From assembly GCA_017444545.1 (NCBI GenBank), contig JAFSWJ010000189.1:1-15130 (forward strand): DNA of 15,130 nt. The letters run 5' to 3'. Below, in pieces: positions 1 to 7,996 of the stretch (position 1 is the first letter of the stretch; each line of letters opens with the position of its first letter). Made by a program: the position numbers and the translations under genes. The stretch comes from Lachnospiraceae bacterium. Its GTDB lineage: Bacteria > Bacillota > Clostridia > Lachnospirales > Lachnospiraceae. The notes below the pieces were generated by a model. The model searched no databases and was not told the DNA's origin. It was given only the letters and a program-made list of their open reading frames with translations.

Positions 1-934
1 ATTTGCACATTCCGCAGTTGACGCAGTTTTCAACCATTTTCATGTTTTCCTGCCATTCCTGCGAAAGCCAGTTTGCGCTGGGCGCCCTGCGAAGCAGCAG
101 TGAGATGCGGGCGCAGTTGTTGATCTTGATCCCCATGGGACAGGGCATGCAATAGCCGCAGCCCCGGCAGAAATCACCGTCAAGCTCCTTTTTGTCCTTT
201 TCGATGAGGTTTCGTATCTCATCATCCATCACCGTCTCTTCCTTCATGAGAGACAGCCACTGTTCAAGTTCCTCTTCCTTTTGGATGCCCCAGATGGGGA
301 TGACATTTTCAAATTGTGCGATGAAGGCGTAGGCTGCACGGTAGTCGGTGATGAGACCGCCGGAAAGAGCCTTCATGGCTATGAAGCCCACATTTTTTTC
401 AAGACATTTTTTTGTGAGCTTTATCTCCATTTCGCTTGAAAGATAGCTGAAGGGAAACTGCAGTGTCTCGTAGAGGCCGGAGTCTGCTATCTGCTCTGCG
501 ATGCCTATCTTGTGAGCGGTGATGCCGATATGTCTGATCACTCCCTGCTCTTTGAGATCGCTTACCGTTTCATACATCCCGGTTCCGTCATCGGGACTGT
601 AGCACTGCTCCGCGCAGTGGAACTGGTATATATCTATGTAGTCTGTTTTGAGCATCTTCAAAGATGTGTCCAGATCACGCTTCACATCATCGGGTGTCTT
701 TCCCATGGTCTTTGTGGCAATGGTGATCTTTTCGCGCACATCCGACAGGGCAAGCCCCATCTTTTCCTCGCTGTCAGAGTAGGCACGGGCAGTATCAAAG
801 TAGGTCATGCCTCCCTCGTATGCTTTGCGAAGGATCTTTACAGCCGTTTCCGTATCGTCCCTTTGTATGGGCAGCGCTCCGAAGGCGTTCTGGGGTGTCT
901 TTATGCCTGTGGTTCCAACGTTTATCGTTCTCAT
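1..934 (-). CDS. Aldo/keto reductase with C-terminal ferredoxin-like cysteine domain (3' end outside window)
   Basis: The frame is open from ATG at 934 to the window edge (311 codons), so the C-terminus is missing. Residues 1 to about 240 read as an aldo/keto reductase barrel, an NAD(P)H-dependent carbonyl reductase fold. The expected catalytic tetrad is visible: Asp47 (YFDTA), Tyr52, Lys75 (IATK) and His106 (YQFH). After it come cysteines 256, 259, 262, 265 and 274 (motif CRGCGYCMPCP), then 304, 307 and 310 (CVNCGMC). This is the 4Fe-4S binding tail of the ferredoxin-linked AKR subfamily common in anaerobes, and the last cysteine or cysteines must lie beyond the edge. The start at 934 is preferred because AAAGGA at 944-949 sits nine bases upstream; in-frame ATGs at 952 and 958 lack such a site. 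It follows recN by 42 bases with no visible terminator, so it may be the last gene of the operon. The substrate is unknown. Confidence 0.88.
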   Translation of the reverse strand, partial: MRTINVGTTGIKTPQNAFGALPIQRDDTETAVKILRKAYEGGMTYFDTARAYSDSEEKMGLALSDVREKITIATKTMGKTPDDVKRDLDTSLKMLKTDYIDIYQFHCAEQCYSPDDGTGMYETVSDLKEQGVIRHIGITAHKIGIAEQIADSGLYETLQFPFSYLSSEMEIKLTKKCLEKNVGFIAMKALSGGLITDYRAAYAFIAQFENVIPIWGIQKEEELEQWLSLMKEETVMDDEIRNLIEKDKKELDGDFCRGCGYCMPCPMGIKINNCARISLLLRRAPSANWLSQEWQENMKMVENCVNCGMCK

Positions 935-976
935 GTATCTGTTTCCTTTCATTTTCATGTGCCCCGGCAGGTTACT

Positions 977-2658
977 TTACTTTTTTGCCTTTGCCAGCCT
1001 TCTCATCTCCGCGGCATTTTCCCTGACTGCATCGGTAATGGCTTCACCTGAAAGCAGCCTTGAAAGTTCATCGATCATCTCTTCTTCGGCAAGCTCCTTT
1101 ATGGTGGTCCGGGTGGACTCCTCATCCGAGAACTTTTCGATGACAAAATGATGGTCGGCCATGGCTGCGATCTGCGGCAGGTGTGTAATGCAGATGACCT
1201 GATGATTTTTTGAAAGCAGGTTCAGCTTTTCAGCCACGCTCTGGGCCGTACGTCCCGAGATGCCGGTGTCGATCTCATCAAAGATCAGGGTGTGGATGTC
1301 ATCCTCACTGGCAAGCACCGTACGAAGCGCCAGCATGATACGCGAAAGTTCTCCGCCGGAAGCCACGTTTTCAAGACTCTTTAAGGGCTCCCCCTGTTCA
1401 TGGAGATCATGAACTCAACCTCGTCAAACCCGGTTTCCGAGATCCTGTCCTCATCGCTTCTGACATCGATACGGAAACCTATGTCATTGAAATTGAGATC
1501 CTTTAAGGCCTCCATCATAAGCGACGACAGCCTGTCTGCCTTTTCCCTGCGGATGCGGCTTACCTCTGTGCAGTTTTTTGTAAGCCTTTCTTCAAGCCCG
1601 TCCTTTTCCTCAAGCAGCCTTTCGCGCAGGGTCTCTATATCCGACAGCCTTTCAAGCTCACTCTTTTTTTCCTCAAGACTTTCGGCTATGTCATCAAAAG
1701 TATCGCCGTACTTGGCTTTCAGGCGGTTAATAAGATCCAGTCTGCTTTCGACCCGCTCAAATTCCTCCCTTGAAAACTCGGAATTTGCCAGGTATCCCGC
1801 GGCGTCCTTTGAAAAATCGCCAAGAAGGGATTCTATCTCAGAAAGCTGACTGCAAAGCCTGTCTGTTTCCTCATCCATACCGCTTATCTCGGACAGGGCC
1901 GCGGTTCCGCGTCCCACGAGGCTGATGGCGCTGTCCTTTGCATCGGCGCTGACCATGTTGAGGGCATCATTTACCGCACCGGTCAGCTTTTCGGCATTTT
2001 TGAATCTGTCGTAGACCTCCTCAAGCTCGTCATCCTCGCCCTGCTTCAAATGAGCCTTTTCTATCTCTTCGATCTCAAACTTCAAAAGGTCCACCTGCCT
2101 GGTCCTGTCTCTTTCATCAACGGGTCCCTCCTCAAGCTCATGGCGAACCTGCAGCAGTCTTGAATAGTCCTTTTTGATCAGTGACAGACCTTCCTCGAGC
2201 TCACGGGAAGCGTAGCTGTCGAGGATCTTCATGTGATTTCTTTTATAGAGCAGCGACTGGTGCTCGTGCTGTCCGTGTATATCAAGCAGCATCTCGGATA
2301 CTGTCTTTAAGGTGGAAGCCGTCACCGTCTGGGAATTGATGCTCGCGATGCTTCGCCCGTCGCGGATGGTGCGCCGCAGGATCACGAGTCCGTCCTCCTC
2401 CACGGGGACCTCGAGACCTTTGAGGATCTCCTCCTGGTTTTTATTATCCAGTGAAAAGACAAGCTCGATACGGGCTTCCTTTTCGCCGGTCCTGACTATG
2501 TCTTTTGTGGCGCGGCCGCCGAGGGCCAGACTGATAGAGCCTATAATAAGGGATTTTCCGGTTCCGGTCTCGCCTGTCAGGATATTTAATCCGTCGGAAA
2601 AGAAAACCTCGGATTCCTTGATCAGGGCAAGATTTTTCACATTGAGGCTTATTAGCAT
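977..2658 (-). CDS. recN: DNA repair ATPase RecN, interrupted by a one-base frameshift
   Basis: RecN is an SMC-like ATPase that acts at double-strand breaks. The N-terminal part (2658 to about 1395) has Walker A GETGTGKS at residues 29-36, the RecN-typical HGQHEHQ at 128-134, and a long charged, probably coiled-coil middle. It ends early at a TAA at 1381-1383. The C-terminal part continues in the -1 frame with the ABC signature SGGELSRIML, Walker B LIFDEID and the switch histidine in ICITHLPQ, and stops at 977-979. Adding one G to the G run at 1390-1394 restores the family sequence NRGEPLKSLENVASGGE without a gap and gives about 560 residues, the normal RecN length. Both halves therefore come from one gene. 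ATG at 2658 has AAGGAG seven bases upstream. Whether the frameshift is real cannot be told from sequence alone. Element E1 ends only 22 bases upstream of the start codon. Confidence 0.9.
1390..1394 (-). other. Frameshift site in recN: homopolymer of five G (minus strand)
   Basis: On the coding strand the sequence reads AACAGGGGGAGCCCTTAAAG. The zero frame gives N-R-G-S-P-stop. One extra G, or a -1 ribosomal slip on the G run, gives N-R-G-E-P-L-K, which matches RecN proteins. The -1 frame is closed by TGA about fifteen bases upstream, which limits the indel to this small interval. Confidence 0.85.
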
Positions 2659-2680
2659 TTGATATCTCCTTTTATGTGTC

Positions 2681-2822
2681 CATTGTCATTAAGTTAAGCT
2701 TTTCAACTTATTGGCTCTTGCTCCCGCAGGTCACCTCCCGCACTCTGCGCTCCAGTAGGTGCTCGGTACGGGGCCCCCCTGCTCGCGCATCCACTTCCTG
2801 GAAGCTTAACTAAATGACAATG
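2681..2822 (-). repeat. Element E1: 142-bp palindromic, structured repeat between nadK and recN
   Basis: This is the first copy of a two-copy element (see 4542-4684). The outer arms at 2681-2701 and 2802-2822 are inverted repeats of 21 bases with one mismatch. Inside, 2720-2788 is a GC-rich 69-base core that matches the core of the other copy at 62 positions; all seven differences are transitions. Read on the minus strand it can fold as an outer stem P1; a small hairpin (TCCA 2802-2799 with TGGA 2793-2790); P2, GCAGG with CCTGC; P3, CCCGTAC (2772-2766) with GTGCGGG (2743-2737); and an inner UACU-loop hairpin. Its orientation is sense with respect to recN, and the recN ribosome binding site begins about ten bases past its edge. 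No ORF is present. I do not recognise it as a named family; it resembles in style the Correia/NEMIS and ERIC palindromic repeats. Confidence 0.85.
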
Positions 2823-2855
2823 TATAAATGTTCGAGACGTCAGGGATTTTTCACA

Positions 2856-3689
2856 CTATTGGAATTTGTCATGCAGCACTGTCAGGAAGCTGTCGTCTTT
2901 CAGCCTGACGAGCTTTGTGGTCTTTGACGAGCGCACGATGAGTATCTCGTCTTTTTCGGACATGGGAACGGATATGTGGCCGTCAAAGTTTGCGCAGACC
3001 CCGTAGCCTTCGGCGCTGATCCTGATCCTGTCCTTGGCGGAAAAGACCGTGCTCCTGGAGTTGATGGTGTGCGGGCAGATCGGGGTGATGATGATCATCT
3101 CGGACATGGGTTCCACTATGGGACCGCCCGCCGACATGGAATATGCGGTGGATCCCGTGGGTGTGGCCACTATCATTCCGTCCGCCCGGAAATCATAGAG
3201 GAACGAATCATTTATGTAAACCTTGTAGTTTACTACCCGCATCTCCGCTCCGCGGTGGATGACGATATCGTTCAACGACCTGTTCTTGTCGTGATTCGGC
3301 GCCCCCGGAGTGATTATCTCCCCGCTTATCATCATCCTTTCCTCTATTTTGTAGCGGCCTTCGATGAGGTCGGTAAGCGACTCATTTATGTTAACCTTTT
3401 CGACATCGGCCAGATAGCCGATCCTGCCGAGATTGATACCGAGCAATGGCAGATCCAGATCTGCGGTGTCGTGTGCCGCCTGGATCATGGTGCCGTCCCC
3501 GCCGAGGACTATGACACAGTCGGTATCTTTGGGTATCTTGTTTTCGTCGGTGTAGTTTGTGCCGGTGCTCACATCCGCGATATGGGTGAAAAAGGACAGA
3601 CCACGGGAGCGGAAAAATTCCTCGATCTTTCTTGTGACCTCAAGATCCTCATCTCTTGTGGAGTTTGTTATTATATAGAAACTCTTCAT
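2856..3689 (-). CDS. nadK: NAD kinase
   Basis: A protein of 277 residues, the usual size for bacterial NAD kinases. It phosphorylates NAD at the 2'-hydroxyl of the adenosine ribose to make NADP in the cytoplasm. Diagnostic motifs are GGDGT at residues 63-67 with the catalytic Asp66, the ND pair in LNDIVIHRG (140-141), and the glycine-rich stretch starting DGMIVATPTGSTAYS at 170. The C-terminal beta-sandwich region contains ANFDGH, also typical. The ATG overlaps the tlyA stop by four bases (ATGA), which suggests translational coupling. In many Clostridia the order is tlyA-nadK-argR-recN. Here argR is absent and element E1 occupies the gap to recN. Confidence 0.96.
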   Translation of the reverse strand: MKSFYIITNSTRDEDLEVTRKIEEFFRSRGLSFFTHIADVSTGTNYTDENKIPKDTDCVIVLGGDGTMIQAAHDTADLDLPLLGINLGRIGYLADVEKVNINESLTDLIEGRYKIEERMMISGEIITPGAPNHDKNRSLNDIVIHRGAEMRVVNYKVYINDSFLYDFRADGMIVATPTGSTAYSMSAGGPIVEPMSEMIIITPICPHTINSRSTVFSAKDRIRISAEGYGVCANFDGHISVPMSEKDEILIVRSSKTTKLVRLKDDSFLTVLHDKFQ

Positions 3690-4507
3690 GTATCCAGCCT
3701 TTCATGGGCCATCTGCACCGTCTCGGATATGGGATATTCAAGGCTTTTGACCTCCTTGAATATGCTCCTGCTGTCCTTTGACAGATACAGCAGGTATTCT
3801 ATGTTTCCCTCCGGGCCCTTTATGGGTGAATAATCAAGACCCTTCACGGTGAAATTGCATTTTACGGCCATGTCGATCACATTTGAGATGACCTCTTCAT
3901 GGATCAGCTTGTCCCTGACCACGCCCTTTTTGCCGACCTGCTCACGGCCTGCCTCAAACTGCGGTTTTATTAAGCAGACCATCTGTGATACGTCAGAGAG
4001 CACCTCGTAGGCCACGGGAAGTATGAGGCTCAGCGAGATGAAGGAAACGTCCACTGTGGCAAATTCCGGGCTTTCCTCTATGTCCCCGGGCTTGACGTAG
4101 CGGAAGTTGGTCTTTTCCATGCATACGACGCGCTCGTCCGTGCGAAGCTTGTAGTCAAGCTGACCGTAGCCCACATCGACGGCGTAGACCTTTTGGGCGC
4201 CGCGCTGGAGCATGCAGTCGGTGAAGCCCCCCGTGGAGGCGCCGATGTCCATGCAGATCTTTCCTTCAAGTTCTATCCCGAAAACCTCAAGGGCTTTTTC
4301 AAGCTTTAATCCTCCGCGGCTTACGTAACGGAGCTTTTTCCCGCGGTATTCTATTTGTGCGCTCCTGCTGATGTTGCAGCCGGGCTTGTCTTCCCTGACA
4401 CCGTCCACATATACGCTGCCTTCCATTATCATGGCGCGGGCGCGCTGTCTGGAGGTTGCCAGTCCCTTCTGCACCAGAAGCAGGTCGAGTCTTTCTTTGT
4501 CAGCCAT
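3686..4507 (-). CDS. tlyA: TlyA-family S4-domain RNA 2'-O-methyltransferase (hemolysin A homologue)
   Basis: A protein of 273 residues. Residues 1 to about 60 form an S4 RNA-binding domain (RLDLLLVQKGLATSRQRAR). The rest is an FtsJ/RrmJ-like methyltransferase with the SAM-binding motif DIGASTGGFTD at 87-97. The expected K-D-K-E residues appear in GGLKLEKAL (about 66-73), VDVSFIS (Asp153), LIKPQFEAG (Lys181) and the late GNIEYLLYL. Known TlyA proteins methylate ribose 2'-OH groups in 16S and/or 23S rRNA using SAM; which rRNA sites this one modifies cannot be read from sequence. ATG at 4507 has AGAGG about six to seven bases upstream. The gene follows dxs after element E2 and overlaps nadK by four bases. 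Confidence 0.94.
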   Translation of the reverse strand: MADKERLDLLLVQKGLATSRQRARAMIMEGSVYVDGVREDKPGCNISRSAQIEYRGKKLRYVSRGGLKLEKALEVFGIELEGKICMDIGASTGGFTDCMLQRGAQKVYAVDVGYGQLDYKLRTDERVVCMEKTNFRYVKPGDIEESPEFATVDVSFISLSLILPVAYEVLSDVSQMVCLIKPQFEAGREQVGKKGVVRDKLIHEEVISNVIDMAVKCNFTVKGLDYSPIKGPEGNIEYLLYLSKDSRSIFKEVKSLEYPISETVQMAHERLDT

Positions 4508-4541
4508 TTATTATCCTCTTACATCAAATTCATCTTGTCAG

Positions 4542-4684
4542 GCAATTTCATTGAGTTAAGTAATCCAAACGATTGGGGCGCGAGCAGGGGGGCCCCATGC
4601 CGAGCACCTACTGGAGCGCAAGGTATGGGGGGTGACCTGCGGGAGCAAAAACGATAAATGGAAAGCTTAGCTCAATGAAATTGC
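4542..4684 (+). repeat. Element E2: 143-bp palindromic, structured repeat between dxs and tlyA
   Basis: This is the second copy of the element at 2681-2822, in opposite orientation. The outer arms 4542-4560 and 4666-4684 pair over 19 bases with one T-G wobble. The core is 4578-4646. Plus-strand folding gives hairpin TCCAA 4564-4568 with TTGGG 4573-4577; P2, GCAGG 4584-4588 with CCTGC 4636-4640; and P3, CCCATGC 4594-4600 with GTATGGG 4623-4629. Compared with E1, P3 changes G-C to A-U, U-G to U-A and A-U to G-U, all keeping the pairing. All G-U wobbles I found are on this strand; the complementary strand would have C-A mismatches, so the plus strand is the likely RNA-sense strand. It is antisense to the surrounding genes, which argues for an inserted mobile repeat rather than an operon leader. 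Its right end overlaps the last codons of dxs. Confidence 0.85.
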
Positions 4685-6552
4685 TTTATCATGCCGATCC
4701 TTGCAAGTATCGTGTCAGCGACGCCTGCCGCGTCAAGCTTCAGCTCGCTCTTTAATATGTCGGGTTTGCCGTGTTCTATGTATTCGTCAGGCAAAGAGAT
4801 GTTCAGGATGTTCGTCTCAAGGCCGGCGCGGTTTGCAAAATCCAGCACCTTTTCGCCGTAGCCGCCGCTTGCCACATTTTCCTCCATAGTCACGATGAGG
4901 TCGTGTCTTGAAGCTGCGACACTCACCGCTTCCTCGTCGATGGGCTTTGCAAATCTGGCATTTATGAGTGAGCAGTAGTAGCCTTTTTCCTTGAGGATGC
5001 TTCTCACTTCCTCCGCGGTTTTGACCATGGAGCCCAGGGCAAAGAGGGCTATGCCTGCCTCGTCATAGATGACCTCGGCCCTGCCGTATTCTATGGGTGC
5101 GCGGAAATCCTTCAGACCGTCGTAGGCTTCCCCTCTGGGATATCTGATGGCGCAGGGCACGGAGATCTCCAGTGCAAATTTCATCATGTCCGAAAGCTCC
5201 CATTTGTTTTTGGGGACCAGGATGTTCATGTTTGGTATGGAGGAGAGGTAGGAGATATCAAAGATCCCCTGATGGGTCTCCCCGTCTGCTCCTACTATGC
5301 CTGCCCTGTCTATGGCAAATATCACCGGAAGGTTCTGGATACACACGTCGTGAAGTATCTGGTCGTAGGCTCTTTGCAGGAACGAGGAATAGATGGCAAC
5401 AACCGGTCTCATGCCTCCCGCTGCCAGTCCTGCCGCAAAGGTCACGGCATGCTCCTCTGCTATGCCCACGTCAAAGAACCTGTCGGGATAGATATTGCGG
5501 AACCTTTTCAGCCCCACCCCGTCGGGCATGGCTGCTGTGATGGCCACCACCTTGTCGTTCCTGGCCGCAAGCTTGATCATGACGGTTGAAAAGATATCCG
5601 TATAATCCGCCTTTGTACGCTTCACCTTCGGAAGTCCCGTCTCTATCTCAAAGGGCACGGTGCCGTGGAACCGCGCGGGATGCCTCTCCGCGGGATCGTA
5701 TCCCCTGCCTTTTTTTGTCAGCACGTGGATCAGCACGCAGTGTCTGATGCGCTTTGCCTCCTCGATCAGCCTGCACATGGCCTTCACGTCGTGTCCGTTC
5801 ACGGGTCCCAGATAGGTGATTCCCATGTCCTCAAAAAACATCCCGGGGACGATGAGCTGCTTGAAGGAGCTCTTGAAGCGTTTCAGGCTGTCAACCACCT
5901 TTTCACCCCTGAAGGGCATGTTTTTTAATAAGAACTTTTCGAGATCGAGTTTGAAATTCTGATATCCCTCCGCAGTCCTGATGGTCTGGAGGTAGTTTGA
6001 TATGCCGCCCACATTTTCGGAGATGGACATATCGTTGTCGTTTAATATGATGATGAAGTTTGTCTTTAATTTCGAAGCGTTGTTCAGGGCTTCATATGCC
6101 ATTCCTCCCGTGAGAGCCCCGTCTCCTATGACGGAGACCACATTATAATGCTCTCCCGCAAGATCCCTGGCTTTCACCAGACCCAGTCCTGCCGATACGG
6201 AGGTGGAGGAATGTCCGGTCTCAAAGGGATCGCAGTCGCTTTCCCTCCTTTTGGGAAAGCCGCTCATGCCGCCGTATTTTCTGAGCATGTCAAAGTCATC
6301 CCGTCTGCCGGTCAGGATCTTGTGGGTATAGGACTGGTGTCCCACGTCAAAGATGATCTTGTCCTCAGGCAGGGTCAGTGACAGGTGCAAAGCCATGGTA
6401 AGCTCCACCACGCCCAAATTTGAGCCCAGATGTCCGCCGTTCCGGCTGATCTTTTCGATCAGAAACTCCCTGATCTCCGAGGCCAGCTCGGGATAGTTCT
6501 CCGGATCGATGTTCTTTATGTCGTTTTCTTTGTTGATCTTTTCTATATACAT
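4672..6552 (-). CDS. dxs: 1-deoxy-D-xylulose-5-phosphate synthase
   Basis: DXS condenses pyruvate and glyceraldehyde-3-phosphate to 1-deoxyxylulose-5-phosphate with thiamine diphosphate, the first step of the MEP isoprenoid pathway; the product also feeds thiamine and pyridoxal synthesis. The protein is about 626 residues, normal for the family. In order: SRNGGHLGSNLGVVEL (about 36-51), DVGHQSYTHK, the TPP-binding GDGALTGG (143-150) with NDNDMSISEN following, the catalytic glutamate region GIAEEHA (Glu366), DRAGIVGADGETHQG (415-429) and IRYPRGE. The start was placed at ATG 6552 because MYIEKINKENDIKNI matches clostridial DXS N-termini. The longer frame from TTG 6591 would add 13 atypical residues that overlap xseB. 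The final residues Q-F-H and the stop are encoded inside the terminal repeat of E2. ispA, often found between xseB and dxs, is absent. Confidence 0.96.
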   Translation of the reverse strand: MYIEKINKENDIKNIDPENYPELASEIREFLIEKISRNGGHLGSNLGVVELTMALHLSLTLPEDKIIFDVGHQSYTHKILTGRRDDFDMLRKYGGMSGFPKRRESDCDPFETGHSSTSVSAGLGLVKARDLAGEHYNVVSVIGDGALTGGMAYEALNNASKLKTNFIIILNDNDMSISENVGGISNYLQTIRTAEGYQNFKLDLEKFLLKNMPFRGEKVVDSLKRFKSSFKQLIVPGMFFEDMGITYLGPVNGHDVKAMCRLIEEAKRIRHCVLIHVLTKKGRGYDPAERHPARFHGTVPFEIETGLPKVKRTKADYTDIFSTVMIKLAARNDKVVAITAAMPDGVGLKRFRNIYPDRFFDVGIAEEHAVTFAAGLAAGGMRPVVAIYSSFLQRAYDQILHDVCIQNLPVIFAIDRAGIVGADGETHQGIFDISYLSSIPNMNILVPKNKWELSDMMKFALEISVPCAIRYPRGEAYDGLKDFRAPIEYGRAEVIYDEAGIALFALGSMVKTAEEVRSILKEKGYYCSLINARFAKPIDEEAVSVAASRHDLIVTMEENVASGGYGEKVLDFANRAGLETNILNISLPDEYIEHGKPDILKSELKLDAAGVADTILARIGMIKQFH

Positions 6553-6571
6553 ATGTCTGTGGCGGGTCTTC

Positions 6572-6808
6572 TCAGTCCCCCATTTCCTCAAGTTCGCTCA
6601 AGGTGCCGTTTTTTTCAAGGACCTTTACCTTTTTTTCAACGGCATCTATCTGTTTCCCGCAGTCCTTCAATACCTTCATGGCGCCCTCATATACCGCAAA
6701 GGCCTCCTCCAACGGGATGTCCTCATCCTCGATCTTTTCAAGCGCCTCGTCGAGATAATCAAAGGATTCCTCTATGGTCATCTTTTTAGTTTTCGACTTT
6801 TCTGACAT
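6572..6808 (-). CDS. xseB: Exodeoxyribonuclease VII small subunit
   Basis: A protein of 78 residues, highly charged and helical, with the family pattern MTIEESFDYLDEALEKIE then IPLEEAFAVYEGAMKVLKDC. Several copies of XseB bind the XseA subunit to form exonuclease VII, which degrades single-stranded DNA from both ends. The ATG at 6808 lies inside the end of xseA (23-base overlap), with AAAGG about ten bases upstream. A second ATG at 6781 would remove nine lysine-rich residues and cannot be excluded. The stop lies 19 bases before the dxs ATG, so the two are probably co-translated from one mRNA. Confidence 0.93.
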   Translation of the reverse strand: MSEKSKTKKMTIEESFDYLDEALEKIEDEDIPLEEAFAVYEGAMKVLKDCGKQIDAVEKKVKVLEKNGTLSELEEMGD

Positions 6809-7982
6809 CTGCGTAGACCTTTCCGTTTTTCATTATCAGCTTCAGGGTGTCATTTTCGTGAAGGTTTTTCACATCCTTCACCGGCTTTCCGTCTGCGCCC
6901 TCGACATAGGCGTATCCGCTCTTCAGCCTTCCCTGCGGGTCGGCACCTTTCAGCTTTTCTCTGTAAAGCTCATATCTTGATGTGTATCTCTGTAGCCGAA
7001 GCCCCATCGCTTTTATTATACTGTCATAATATCCGTCAAGTCTCAAGCGTCTTTCGTTCATACGTCCCGCCGGGCTTTTGTTTTTGAGGCGGAGGGCGAT
7101 GTTTTCAAGCCGCATCCTGTCGTTTCTGATCCTGCCCTGCATGGCAGATGACAGCGACAGGCGGTAGGAGCCGGTCTTTTCGGAAAACTCCGTATAATCA
7201 AAAACTGCCAGCTCTGCAGCCGCGGATGGTGTGGGAGCACGAAGATCCGCCACCAGGTCTGATATGGTAAAGTCAGTTTCGTGGCCAACCGCGGAAATGA
7301 CCGGGGTTTTGCAGTCAAAGACAGCCTGGGCCACGATCTCTTCGTTGAAAGCCCACAGGTCCTCGATGGATCCGCCGCCGCGGCCGACTATGATGGTGTC
7401 AACGCCATAAGCGTCCAATGTCCTGATGCCCTCGGCTATGGTCTGCGCCGAGCCCTCGCCCTGGACCTTTGCCGGATATAGTATGATCTCTATGAAGGGA
7501 TCCCGCCGCTTTGATATGTTAATGATGTCCCTGACAGCGGCTCCGGTCCTTGCAGTCACGACTCCCAGCCGGTTTATGAAGGCCGGGATCTCCTGCTTGT
7601 AGCCTGCATCAAACATCCCTCTTTCCTCAAGTTCCTCCTTTAATCTGAGGAATCTCTCGTAGAGTTCTCCGCTGCCTTCCGGTCTGATATCCGACGCGTA
7701 TATCTGGTAGGCTCCCGTCTTTTCGTATACCCCGATGCCGCCCTCGACCACCACCTTCGTGCCGTCCTTCAGCCTGGTCTTCAGTTTGTAGGCGTATTGG
7801 GCGAACATGACTCCGGAAATGGCAGCCTTGTCATCTTTCAGTGTGAAATAGATATGTCCGGAAGGGTAATATTTGACGTTTGAAAGCTCGCCCCTGATCT
7901 GAATGCTGCGCAGGAGAGCGTCTTTGCTTATGAGACCTTTTATATATGAATTGACCTGACTAACAGAATAAACAGTGCCCAT
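6786..7982 (-). CDS. xseA: Exodeoxyribonuclease VII large subunit
   Basis: A protein of 398 residues, in the typical range. The N-terminal OB-fold (about 5-100) carries VSQVNSYIKGL and IRGELSNVKYYPSGHIYFTL. The catalytic domain carries VVTARTGAAVRDI (141-153), GRGGGSIEDLWAFNEE (200-215), GHETDF (233-238) and RAPTPSAAAE (248-257). These are the hallmark blocks of the nuclease subunit. It hydrolyses single-stranded DNA in repair and recombination and pairs with the adjacent XseB. Translation starts at ATG 7982. The 100-bp spacer to nusB holds direct repeats rather than the folD gene that sits here in Bacillus. Confidence 0.96.
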   Translation of the reverse strand: MGTVYSVSQVNSYIKGLISKDALLRSIQIRGELSNVKYYPSGHIYFTLKDDKAAISGVMFAQYAYKLKTRLKDGTKVVVEGGIGVYEKTGAYQIYASDIRPEGSGELYERFLRLKEELEERGMFDAGYKQEIPAFINRLGVVTARTGAAVRDIINISKRRDPFIEIILYPAKVQGEGSAQTIAEGIRTLDAYGVDTIIVGRGGGSIEDLWAFNEEIVAQAVFDCKTPVISAVGHETDFTISDLVADLRAPTPSAAAELAVFDYTEFSEKTGSYRLSLSSAMQGRIRNDRMRLENIALRLKNKSPAGRMNERRLRLDGYYDSIIKAMGLRLQRYTSRYELYREKLKGADPQGRLKSGYAYVEGADGKPVKDVKNLHENDTLKLIMKNGKVYADVRKVEN

Positions 7983-7996
7983 GGTTGGTTTCGGTC

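Noticed and set aside
512..1051. Plus-strand open frames over the aldo/keto reductase and recN
   Set aside because: They lie antisense to coding sequence with catalytic motifs; their translations are low-complexity and match nothing I recognise.
2681..2822. E1 as a known riboswitch for recN
   Set aside because: No riboswitch core I know matches, no terminator or anti-RBS helix is visible, and the second copy lies antisense in another spacer.
2976..3833. Long plus-strand open frame (285 codons) across nadK and tlyA
   Set aside because: It is antisense to two clearly recognisable genes, has no family-like motifs, and arises from the high GC content of the third codon positions.
6553..6591. 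Upstream TTG start for dxs adding 13 residues
   Set aside because: The added residues overlap the xseB end and do not fit DXS N-termini; the ATG at 6552 begins the conserved sequence.
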